Part shown: in pieces, positions 33,829-41,256 of the stretch
Layout: the number at the start of each line of letters is the position of its first letter
Numbering within the stretch: position 1 is the stretch's first letter
Assembly (NCBI RefSeq): GCF_014235185.1
Contig: NZ_CP060131.1
Coordinates: 627,501 to 691,500 of the forward strand
Direction: 5' to 3'
Length of the DNA stretch: 64,000 bases
DNA from: Pseudonocardia petroleophila
GTDB taxonomy: Bacteria > Actinomycetota > Actinomycetes > Mycobacteriales > Pseudonocardiaceae
Notes under the pieces: model-generated
Databases searched by the model: none
What the model was told of the DNA's origin: nothing
Seen by the model: the letters and a program-made list of their open reading frames with translations, nothing else
Program-made: the position numbers and the translations under genes

Positions 33829-34997
33829 CGGTCGTCGCCGTTCAGGCAGTGCCCGCCGCCCGCGGGGTCGAGCGCGAGGCGGTAGCCCCGCTTGACCACG
33901 GTCTGCACCAGCTTCGGCTCGCCCAGCGCGGCGCGCAGCCGCGCCATCGCCGTCTCCACCGCGTGCTCGTCGTCGCCGCCGCCGGGCAGGGCGCTTAGCA
34001 GATCGGCGCGGCCCACCACCCGTCCGGGACGGCGGGCGAGGCTGCGCAGCAGCGCCATGCCGGCGGGCGGCACGGCGCGCAGGTTCCCGTCGACGAGGAC
34101 GGCGTGCCCGCGCATCTCGACGACGTGCCCGGCCACCGGCAGCCGCCGGGCGCGGTCGGGCATCTCGGCCTCGAGCTTGCGCACCATCGCGCCGAGCCGC
34201 GAGCGCTGCGGCTGCACCGTGGGGACGTCGACGGCCTCCAGCGGCGCCGCCGTGACCGGCCCGACGCACAGCGACACGACCGGGCCGCGCAGCGCCGCGA
34301 TCAGGCCGTCACGCACGCCGCGCTCGGCGGCCCGGGCCAGCAGGCTGGCCGCGGCGGGCGCGCTGGTGAACGCGAGCGCGTCGACCGAGCCGGCGAGGAC
34401 GGCGTCGAGCAGGCGGTCGAGCGGGCCGAGGTCGGCGGGCGGGAGCCACCGGTACACCGGGATCTGGACGACGGACGCGCCCGCGATCTCCAGCGCCTCG
34501 ACGACGTCCGGCAGCGGCTCTCCGTGCAGCTGCACCGCGATCCGCCTGCCCTCCAGCGGGCCGGCGAGCAGGTACTCCAGCACCTCGGCCGAGGACTCCG
34601 ACGGCGGCGACCAGGCGTCGACGAGGCCGGACGCCCGGATCGCGCCGCGCGCCTTCGGACCGCGCGCGAGCAGCGTGCCGGAGCCCAGCGCGGCGAGGAG
34701 GTCCTCGCCGATGCCCCACCCGTCGGCGGCCTCGACCCAGCCGCGGTACCCGATCCCGGTGGTGGCGACGGTGATGTCGGGCGGGTGCGCGATGAGGTCG
34801 CGGGTGGCGGCCTGCAGGTCGGTGTCGTCGGCGACCGGGACGATCCGCAGCGCGGGCCCGTGCAGCACGCAGGCGCCGCGGCGCTCGAGCATCGTGCCGA
34901 GCTCCTCGGCCCGGCGCGCGGCGGTGACGCCGACGGTGAACCCGGCCAGCGGGGGGACGTCGACCTGGGGCGTGGTGGATGCGGTGGTGGTGGTCAC
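33825..34997 (-). CDS. Uroporphyrinogen-III synthase fused to wHTH response-regulator domain
   Basis: A 390-residue fusion. Residues 15-255 form a HemD domain (FTVGVTAARRAEELG, ITVATTGIGYRGW, DALAFTSAPAAASLL). The C-terminal 90 residues form an OmpR-like winged helix (RRPGRVVGRADLLSAL, AVETAMARLRAALGEPKLVQTV). This pairing resembles Rv0260c, a nitrate/nitrite-linked regulator. It may both supply uroporphyrinogen III for sirohaem and regulate transcription. I start at 34997; an in-frame GTG at 35009, next to the nirD stop, is also possible. Confidence 0.88.
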   Translation of the reverse strand: MTTTTASTTPQVDVPPLAGFTVGVTAARRAEELGTMLERRGACVLHGPALRIVPVADDTDLQAATRDLIAHPPDITVATTGIGYRGWVEAADGWGIGEDLLAALGSGTLLARGPKARGAIRASGLVDAWSPPSESSAEVLEYLLAGPLEGRRIAVQLHGEPLPDVVEALEIAGASVVQIPVYRWLPPADLGPLDRLLDAVLAGSVDALAFTSAPAAASLLARAAERGVRDGLIAALRGPVVSLCVGPVTAAPLEAVDVPTVQPQRSRLGAMVRKLEAEMPDRARRLPVAGHVVEMRGHAVLVDGNLRAVPPAGMALLRSLARRPGRVVGRADLLSALPGGGDDEHAVETAMARLRAALGEPKLVQTVVKRGYRLALDPAGGGHCLNGDDR

Positions 34998-35002
34998 GGC
35001 GG

Positions 35003-35350
35003 CTACCACGGTAGCCCGACGTCCAGCTGTCCGTCCTCGACGCGCACCGGATAAGAGGGCAACGACACGTCGGCGTCGTCGAGGCAGCGCCCGTCGACGA
35101 GGCTGAACGCCTGCTTGTAGACCGGTGACGCGACCGTCGGCACCCCGCCCCGGTCCCCGACGATCCCGCGCGACATCACCGCGGCCCCGGAGAACGGGTC
35201 GACGTTGCCGACGGCGTGCACGGAGCCGTCGTGCAGCCGGAACAGCGCCACCTGGACGTCACCGACGAGCGCCGCGACCCCGCGCTCGGGCAGCAGCCGC
35301 TCCAGCGGGCAGATCGTCGTCCACCGGACGGAGGTCTCCGTGGCGGTCAC
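35003..35350 (-). CDS. nirD: Nitrite reductase small subunit NirD
   Basis: A 115-residue Rieske-like domain. It has the NirD sequence pattern ALFRLHDGSVHAVGNVDPFSGAAVMSRGI (in two parts) with the LVDGRCLDD loop. The iron-ligand cysteines and histidines of true Rieske proteins are absent, as is normal in NirD. It partners NirB in reducing nitrite to ammonium. The GTG overlaps the nirB stop. Confidence 0.9.
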   Translation of the reverse strand: MTATETSVRWTTICPLERLLPERGVAALVGDVQVALFRLHDGSVHAVGNVDPFSGAAVMSRGIVGDRGGVPTVASPVYKQAFSLVDGRCLDDADVSLPSYPVRVEDGQLDVGLPW

Positions 35351-37842
35351 GCCCCCACCCCCGGCAGCCCGAGCGCGACCGGCACGCGCTGCCCGCGCTC
35401 CTCGCGGGTCCGCACCAGCGGATCCGGGGTGTCGGGCGCGTTGACGAAGGACACGAACCGCGCGAGCTTCTCCTCGTCCTCCAGCACCCCGCGCCACTCG
35501 TCGGCGTAGCTGCCCACGTGCTGCTCCATGGCGGCCTCCAGGTCGGCGGCGATGCCGAGGGAGTCCTCGACGACGACCGCGCGCAGGTGGTCGAGCCCGC
35601 CCTCGAGCGACTCGATCCACGGCGCGGTGCGCTGCAGGCGGTCGGCGGTGCGGATGTAGAACATGAGGTACCGGTCGATGTAGCGGACGAGCGTCGCGGT
35701 GTCGAGGTCCGAGGCCAGCAGCTCGGCGTGCCGCGGGGTGAAGCCGCCGTTGCCGCCGACGTAGAGGTTCCAGCCCTGGTCGGTGGCGATGATCCCGAAG
35801 TCCTTGCTGCGGGCCTCCGCGCACTCGCGCGCGCAGCCCGACACCCCGGACTTGAACTTGTGCGGCGCCCGCAGCCCCCGGTAGCGCAGCTCCAGGGCGA
35901 CCGCGAGCCCGACGGAGTCCTGCACGCCGTAGCGGCACCACGTCGTCCCGACGCACGACTTCACGGTGCGCAGCGACTTCCCGTACGCGTGGCCCGACTC
36001 GAACCCGGCGTCGACGAGCCGGCGCCAGATCGCGGGCAGCTGTTCGACGCGGGCGCCGAACATGTCGATCCGCTGCCCGCCGGTGATCTTCGTGTAGAGC
36101 CCGAAGTCGCGGGCCACCTCGCCGATGATGATCAGCTGCTCCGGGCTCACCTCGCCGCCGGGCAGCCGCGGCACCACCGAGTAGGTGCCGTTGCGCTGCA
36201 GGTTGGCGAGGAAGTGGTCGTTGGTGTCCTGCAGCGCGGCCTGCTCGCCGTCGTGCACGTGCCCGGTGCCGAGCGAGGCCAGGATCGAGGCGACGGCGGG
36301 CTTGCAGATGTCGCAGCCGCGGCCCGTGCCGTGCTCGTCGACCAGACCCGAGAACGTGCGGATGCCGGTGCTCGCCACGATCTCGAACAGCTCCGCGCGG
36401 GAGAACGCGAAGTGCTCGCACAGGGCCTTCGAGACCTGCACGCCGGAGTCGACCAGCAGCTTCTTCAGCAGCGGCACGCACGACCCGCAGCTCGTGCCGG
36501 CCCGCGTGCACGCCTTGAGCGCGGGCACGGTGTCGGCGCCGTCGCCGATCGCGTGCACGACGGCGCCCTTGGTCACGGCGTTGCAGGAGCAGATCTGCGC
36601 GGAGTCCGGCAGTGCGTCGGCGCCGAGCTCCACCCCGCCCGGCGCGATCATCGCCACCGGGTCGGCGGGCAGCGGCGACCCGACGAGCGGACGCAGCGCG
36701 GCGTACTTCGACGCGTCGCCGACGAGCACCCCGCCCAGCAGCGTGCGCGCGTCGTCGGAGACCACGAGCTTGGCGTACGTCCCGGCCACCGGGTCGTTGA
36801 CGACGACCTCCAGCGCGCCCGGCGTGGTCGCCTGGGCGTCGCCGAAGCTCGCGACGTCGACGCCCAGCATCTTCAGCTGCGTCGACATGTCGAGCTCCTC
36901 GGGCGTCATCGTCGCCCGCCCGCCGAGGAGGCGGTCGGCCACGACCTCGGCCATCGCGTAGCCCGGCGCGACCAGCCCGTACGTGCGGCCCTCCAGCGCG
37001 GCGACCTCGCCGATCGCCCACACGTGCTCGTCGGAGGTGCGGCAGCGCTCGTCCACGAGCACCCCGCCGCGCTCCCCCACCGGCAGCCCGGCCGCGCGGG
37101 CCAGCGCGTCGGCGGGCCGGATCCCGGCGGAGAAGACGACGAGGTCGGCGTCGAGCTCGACGCCGTCGGACAGCGTCGCCACCAGGCGGCCGCGGTCCTC
37201 GGCGATGCCGTTCACCGACACCCCGCAGCGCACGGCGAGCTCGGCGGACTCCACGAGCCGCCGCAGCAGCGCCCCGCCGCCCTCGTCGACCTGCACCGGC
37301 ATCAGCCGGGGCGCGATCTCGACGACCTGCGGCGACAGGCCAAGCGAGCGCAGCGCCCGCGCGGCCTCCAGCCCGAGCAGCCCCCCGCCGACGACGACGG
37401 CCGAGCGCCGCCCGGCCCCGGGCCGCGCCACGGCCTCCGCCGCGGCGGCCCGGATCGCGTCGAGGTCGTCGAGGGTGCGGTAGACGAAGCAGCCGGGGAG
37501 ATCGCGGCCCGGCACCGGCGGCACGAACGGCACCGAGCCGGTCGCGAGCACGAGCGCGTCGTAGGGCAGGACCCGACCGGACTCCGTGGTGACGCGGCGG
37601 GCGTCGCGGTCGACCGCGACGGCGGGATCGCCGAGGTGCAGGTCGACGGTGAGCGAGGGCAGCGTCAGGTCCTCCGCGCTCACCCCGTCCACGTAGGACG
37701 ACAGCGCGACCCGGTCGTAGGCGGGACGGGCCTCCTCGCCCAGCACCGTGATGTGCCACTCCCCCGCGGAGTCGCGGTCGCAGAGGGCCTGGACCAGGCG
37801 GTGCCCGACCATCCCGTTGCCGATGACGACGAGTTCCAGCAT
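35347..37842 (-). CDS. nirB: Nitrite reductase large subunit NirB
   Basis: An 831-residue NADH-dependent assimilatory nitrite reductase. The N-terminal FAD/NAD domain starts VVIGNGMVGHRLVQAL and contains LVLATGSVPFVPPVPGRD. The BFD-like [2Fe-2S] domains carry CSCNAVTKGAVV near 415 and CDICKP near 510. The sirohaem/4Fe-4S part has CVGTTWCRYG near 630 and GCARECAEARSKDFG near 670. The ATG is only eight bases from a promoter element shared with narK. It heads the operon nirB-nirD-hemD-cbiX, which supplies both enzyme and cofactor. Confidence 0.94.
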   Translation of the reverse strand: MLELVVIGNGMVGHRLVQALCDRDSAGEWHITVLGEEARPAYDRVALSSYVDGVSAEDLTLPSLTVDLHLGDPAVAVDRDARRVTTESGRVLPYDALVLATGSVPFVPPVPGRDLPGCFVYRTLDDLDAIRAAAAEAVARPGAGRRSAVVVGGGLLGLEAARALRSLGLSPQVVEIAPRLMPVQVDEGGGALLRRLVESAELAVRCGVSVNGIAEDRGRLVATLSDGVELDADLVVFSAGIRPADALARAAGLPVGERGGVLVDERCRTSDEHVWAIGEVAALEGRTYGLVAPGYAMAEVVADRLLGGRATMTPEELDMSTQLKMLGVDVASFGDAQATTPGALEVVVNDPVAGTYAKLVVSDDARTLLGGVLVGDASKYAALRPLVGSPLPADPVAMIAPGGVELGADALPDSAQICSCNAVTKGAVVHAIGDGADTVPALKACTRAGTSCGSCVPLLKKLLVDSGVQVSKALCEHFAFSRAELFEIVASTGIRTFSGLVDEHGTGRGCDICKPAVASILASLGTGHVHDGEQAALQDTNDHFLANLQRNGTYSVVPRLPGGEVSPEQLIIIGEVARDFGLYTKITGGQRIDMFGARVEQLPAIWRRLVDAGFESGHAYGKSLRTVKSCVGTTWCRYGVQDSVGLAVALELRYRGLRAPHKFKSGVSGCARECAEARSKDFGIIATDQGWNLYVGGNGGFTPRHAELLASDLDTATLVRYIDRYLMFYIRTADRLQRTAPWIESLEGGLDHLRAVVVEDSLGIAADLEAAMEQHVGSYADEWRGVLEDEEKLARFVSFVNAPDTPDPLVRTREERGQRVPVALGLPGVGA

Positions 37843-37849
37843 GGCGCCG

Positions 37850-37872
37850 ACGGTAGGGAGCGGCCGTTACGG
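37850..37872 (-). promoter_or_regulatory. Candidate nirB promoter element shared with narK
   Basis: A 23-base sequence (plus strand ACGGTAGGGA then GCGGCCGTTACGG) is identical at 19 of 23 positions to 40249-40271 upstream of narK. On the minus strand it reads CCGTAACGGCC, then a -10-like TACCGT eight bases from the nirB ATG, implying a leaderless message. Confidence 0.6.
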
Positions 37873-37982
37873 ACACGCGGTCCCCGATGACGCCGCGGTT
37901 ACGCCCCCCGCACATCGGCTGGTGGGAGCGGTGAGCCGCACGGGTCCGGGCGGGGGGCCCGGGTCCGACGTAGCCTGCGCGC

Positions 37983-38753
37983 GTGACCCTCTCCGATAAA
38001 GCCGCCGAACTCAAGCGCCTGCACACCGATCCCGAGATCCTCGTCGTCGTCAACGTCTGGGACGCGATCACCGCGAAGGTCGTCGCCGACCAGGGCAGCA
38101 AGGCACTCGCCACCGCCAGCCACTCCATCGCCGCGTCGCTGGGCTACCCCGACGGCGAGAACATCCCGCGCGACCTGATGATCGACATGGTGGGGCGCAT
38201 CGCGGCCGCCGTGGACATCCCCGTCACCGCCGACCTGGAGAGCGGGTACGGCGACGCGGGCGAGACCGTCCGCCGCGCGATCGGGGTCGGCATCGTGGGG
38301 GCCAACCTCGAGGACAAGATGGCGCCGCTGCCCGAGGCCGTCGCCGCCGTCACCGCCGCGCTGAAGGCCGGCGAGGCCGAGGGCGTCGACTTCGTCCTCA
38401 ACGCGCGCACCGACGCGTTCGTCAAGGCGGGCGACCGCGACAAGGCCGACGTGCTCAAGGACGCGATCGAGCGCGGCCGCGCGTTCGTCGACGCCGGTGC
38501 GCCGTGCGTGTTCGTGCCCGGCAAGCTCGACGAGCCCACCGTCGTCGCGCTGGTCGAGGGCATCGGGGAGCGCAAGGTCAGCGTGATCAACGTGCCCGGC
38601 TCGCTGCCGCAGGCCCGCCTGGCCGAGCTCGGCGTCGCGCGCATCTCCTTCGGCCCGTGGACCCAGCGCTCGGCGCTGACCCACCTGGCCGGCCTGACGA
38701 GGGACCTGCTCGCCGGCGGGGCGCTGCCCGAGGGCACGCAGCCGCTGAACTGA
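37983..38753 (+). CDS. Isocitrate lyase/PEP mutase superfamily protein
   Basis: A 256-residue enzyme of the ICL/PEPM superfamily. Motifs are VNVWDAITAKVV near 22, VTADLESGYGDA near 81 (metal-binding Asp and Glu), VGANLEDK near 103 and FVLNARTDAFVKAG near 138. The classical isocitrate lyase loop KKCGH is missing, so it is more like methylisocitrate lyase or oxaloacetate decarboxylase relatives. Substrate unassigned. The GTG at 37983 is divergent from nirB; the shared 140-base gap holds both promoters. Confidence 0.85.
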   Translation: MTLSDKAAELKRLHTDPEILVVVNVWDAITAKVVADQGSKALATASHSIAASLGYPDGENIPRDLMIDMVGRIAAAVDIPVTADLESGYGDAGETVRRAIGVGIVGANLEDKMAPLPEAVAAVTAALKAGEAEGVDFVLNARTDAFVKAGDRDKADVLKDAIERGRAFVDAGAPCVFVPGKLDEPTVVALVEGIGERKVSVINVPGSLPQARLAELGVARISFGPWTQRSALTHLAGLTRDLLAGGALPEGTQPLN

Positions 38754-38759
38754 ACCACG

Positions 38760-38807
38760 GCCCGGGGTTCACGGAGAGTGAGATCCTCACCCTCCGTGAA
38801 CCCGGGC
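38760..38807. terminator. Bidirectional hairpin terminator
   Basis: GGGTTCACGG followed by GTGAG pairs with CTCAC and CCGTGAACCC around an ATC loop, with a small internal mismatch. It separates the convergent PEP-mutase-like gene and narK. Confidence 0.75.
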
Positions 38808-38828
38808 GATCGTGTGCGGTCGTGAACG

Positions 38829-40211
38829 TCAGACGCCCGCGTACGCCGCGCGCGGGGCGGTGGCGTCGGCCGGAGCCGGCCGCAGGTACACGACGTAGGT
38901 GACCACGGCGCAGACCACGTAGAACGCGAGGAACGACCAGTAGGCCGTGTCGCCGGACTGCGTCGTGAGGAACGACTGGCGGAACGCCAGGTTGATGAAC
39001 AGCCCGCCCAGCGCCCCGACCGCGCCCGCGATGCCGATCACCGCTCCGGAGATGCGCCGGGCCCGCAGGTAGGACGCCCGCTCCTCGGCCCCGCCCGCGA
39101 TCGCGACCCGCGCCTGGCCCCGGAAGATCGCCGGGATCATCTTGTAGGTCGAGCCGTTGCCCAGCCCCGTCAGCACGAACAGCAGCACGAACCCGGCCGT
39201 GAACAGGCCCAGCGAGTCGACGGCCGACGCCCCGATGATCACCGCGGTGGCGACGACCATGGCCAGGAAGTTCCAGAACGTGACGCGCGCACCGCCGAGG
39301 CGGTCGGCGAGCGTGCCCCCGACCGGGCGGATCAGCGACCCGAGCAGCGGGCCGATGAACGTGACGGCCGCGGCCTCCAGCGGGGTGCGCCCGAACTGGT
39401 TCTGCAGGACCAGCCCGAACGCGAAGCTGTAGCCGATGAACGAGCCGAACGTGCCGATGTAGAGGAACGACATCACCCAGGTCTGGCTCTCCTGGATCGA
39501 CTCGCGGAACGCGCCGGTGTCGTTCCGCACCGACGTCAGGTTGTCCATCTTGACCGCCGCGAGCACGGCCGCGACCAGGATCAGCGGGATGTAGACGCCG
39601 AGCAGCACGCGCGGTGCGCCGGTGCCGGCCGTCGCGATGATGAGCAGCCCGATCAGCTGGATCACCGGCACGCCGATGTTGCCGCCCCCGGCGTTGAGCC
39701 CCAGCGCCCACCCCTTGCGCCGCTCGGGGAAGAACGCGTTGATGTTCGTCATCGACGACGCGAAGTTGCCGCCGCCGACGCCGCCGACGGCCGCGACCGC
39801 GATGAACACCCAGTACGGCGTGCCCGGCTGCATGACGATCGCGGCCAGGATCGTGGGGACCAGCAGCAGCAGCGCGGACACCACGGTCCAGTTGCGGCCC
39901 CCGAAGCGGGCCACGGCGAACGTGTACGGCAGGCGCAGGACCGCCCCGACCAGCGTCGGCACCGCGACCAGGAAGAACTTCCCCGCCGCGTCGATCCCGT
40001 ACTCGGGGCCCATGAACAGCACGAGCACCGACCACATCGTCCAGATCGAGAACCCGATGTGCTCCGACAGGATCGAGAACCAGAGGTTGCGGTTGGCCAC
40101 CCGCGCCCCGGTGCGCTCCCAGAACCCCGCGTCCTCCGGGTCCCAGTGGTCGATCCACCGGCCGGCCAGCGCGGAGCGCGCCTCCGGCTGCTGCTGGTCC
40201 GTCGTGGTCAC
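38829..40211 (-). CDS. narK: Nitrate/nitrite transporter (NarK/NasA-type MFS)
   Basis: A 460-residue MFS transporter of the nitrate/nitrite porter family, with about 12 membrane segments. The nitrate signature FFPERRKGWALGLNAGGGNIGV is visible (as FFPERRKGWA, then GLNAGGGN) near residue 150; a second helix carries ARVAIAGGAEERASYLRARR near 385. It brings nitrate or nitrite to NirB. The GTG at 40211 has GAGG upstream; a longer frame to 40259 has an atypical Arg-rich start. It shares its promoter element with nirB. Confidence 0.9.
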   Translation of the reverse strand: MTTTDQQQPEARSALAGRWIDHWDPEDAGFWERTGARVANRNLWFSILSEHIGFSIWTMWSVLVLFMGPEYGIDAAGKFFLVAVPTLVGAVLRLPYTFAVARFGGRNWTVVSALLLLVPTILAAIVMQPGTPYWVFIAVAAVGGVGGGNFASSMTNINAFFPERRKGWALGLNAGGGNIGVPVIQLIGLLIIATAGTGAPRVLLGVYIPLILVAAVLAAVKMDNLTSVRNDTGAFRESIQESQTWVMSFLYIGTFGSFIGYSFAFGLVLQNQFGRTPLEAAAVTFIGPLLGSLIRPVGGTLADRLGGARVTFWNFLAMVVATAVIIGASAVDSLGLFTAGFVLLFVLTGLGNGSTYKMIPAIFRGQARVAIAGGAEERASYLRARRISGAVIGIAGAVGALGGLFINLAFRQSFLTTQSGDTAYWSFLAFYVVCAVVTYVVYLRPAPADATAPRAAYAGV

Positions 40212-40248
40212 GTCGGCCTCGTCTTCCGTCGTCGGGTGTCGACGCCGG

Positions 40249-40271
40249 ACGTTAGGCACGGGCCGTTACGG
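40249..40271 (-). promoter_or_regulatory. Candidate narK promoter element shared with nirB
   Basis: This 23-base element matches 37850-37872. The minus strand shows CCGTAACGGCC followed by TAACGT as a -10, predicting a transcript start near 40242 and a 30-base leader. A regulator common to nirB and narK, such as GlnR, is a reasonable guess but not shown. Confidence 0.6.
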
Positions 40272-40336
40272 TCTCGTCCGGTCCACGTGTCACGCGCGAT
40301 AACCGGTTCTCACCGCGCCGCGGCGCACCTGTGAGA

Positions 40337-41161
40337 TCAGAGCAGCGCGGTGACCAGACCGGCGGCGCGCTCCAGCCCGGGCAGGGTGCGGGCGGAGGCC
40401 TCGGGGTGCTGCGCGTGCAGGGCGAGGCGGTAGAGCGCGGCGCGCAGCAGCATCTGCGGCCACTCGTCGAGGTGGGCCCAGCGGTGCGGGAGGGTGTCGT
40501 CGGCCCCGCCCCAGGCCAGGGCGTCGACGACGACGACGGCCGCCGCCCACTCCTTCGGGCGCCACGCCGGGACGAGGTCGACCAGCGCGGGGACGTCGCC
40601 GTCGAACAGGACCGCGCCGAACAGCTCCGCGTGCACGACCTGCGGGGTGACCTGCACCGCCGTGCGGTACGCCGCCAGCTCCGCGTACAGGGTGCCGCCG
40701 GTGGCGGGGTCGAGGCTGAGCCGACGCTCCCCCCACGCGGCCGCGGCGGAGCGGGCCAGCAGGTCGTCGCGCCCGTCGAGGACGCGGGGGCGGGCCAGCT
40801 CGGCGGTGGCGGCGTGCAGGCGGTTGGCCGCCTCGATCACCGCGTCGTAGCGGGGCTCCAGCACGCCGGGGACGTAGCGGCTCGCGGCCCAGCCGGCCAC
40901 GACCCACCGGCCGTCCGAGGACCGCACCGGGTGCGCGAGGCGCAGGCCCTCGACCTGGAGCCCGTCGAGCACCCCCGCCGACCACGCGGCCACGGCGTTG
41001 TCGGGCACCGGGCGGACGAGGACGTCGCCGCAGTGCCAGGCCCGCCGGCCCGCCCACACGACGGGGCGCGGCTCGGTGTCCTGGACGCCGAAGGCGGTGC
41101 GGACGTGCGGCGGCAGGGTGGTACCCGTGGGTCCGCTCGGGAGGACGGGAGCTGCGGTCAC
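40337..41161 (-). CDS. TIGR02569-family protein
   Basis: A 274-residue actinobacterial protein of the TIGR02569 family (Rv3205c type), with weak aminoglycoside phosphotransferase-like features. HAELFGAVLFDGDVPALVDLVPAW near residue 185 (read in parts) resembles the catalytic HxD loop and DFD-like metal site of such kinases. The start VTAAPVLPSG at the GTG 41161 is typical. Function unknown. Its position close to moeZ matches mycobacteria. Confidence 0.8.
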   Translation of the reverse strand: MTAAPVLPSGPTGTTLPPHVRTAFGVQDTEPRPVVWAGRRAWHCGDVLVRPVPDNAVAAWSAGVLDGLQVEGLRLAHPVRSSDGRWVVAGWAASRYVPGVLEPRYDAVIEAANRLHAATAELARPRVLDGRDDLLARSAAAAWGERRLSLDPATGGTLYAELAAYRTAVQVTPQVVHAELFGAVLFDGDVPALVDLVPAWRPKEWAAAVVVVDALAWGGADDTLPHRWAHLDEWPQMLLRAALYRLALHAQHPEASARTLPGLERAAGLVTALL

Positions 41162-41256
41162 GTTCGGGCACGCTACCTGCGGACGGTCCGCGATCGACGG
41201 CGCCACGCGGGGCGGGGTCGCGGGGATCCCGCAGGTCGGCCCCGGCGCGGCCGCGG

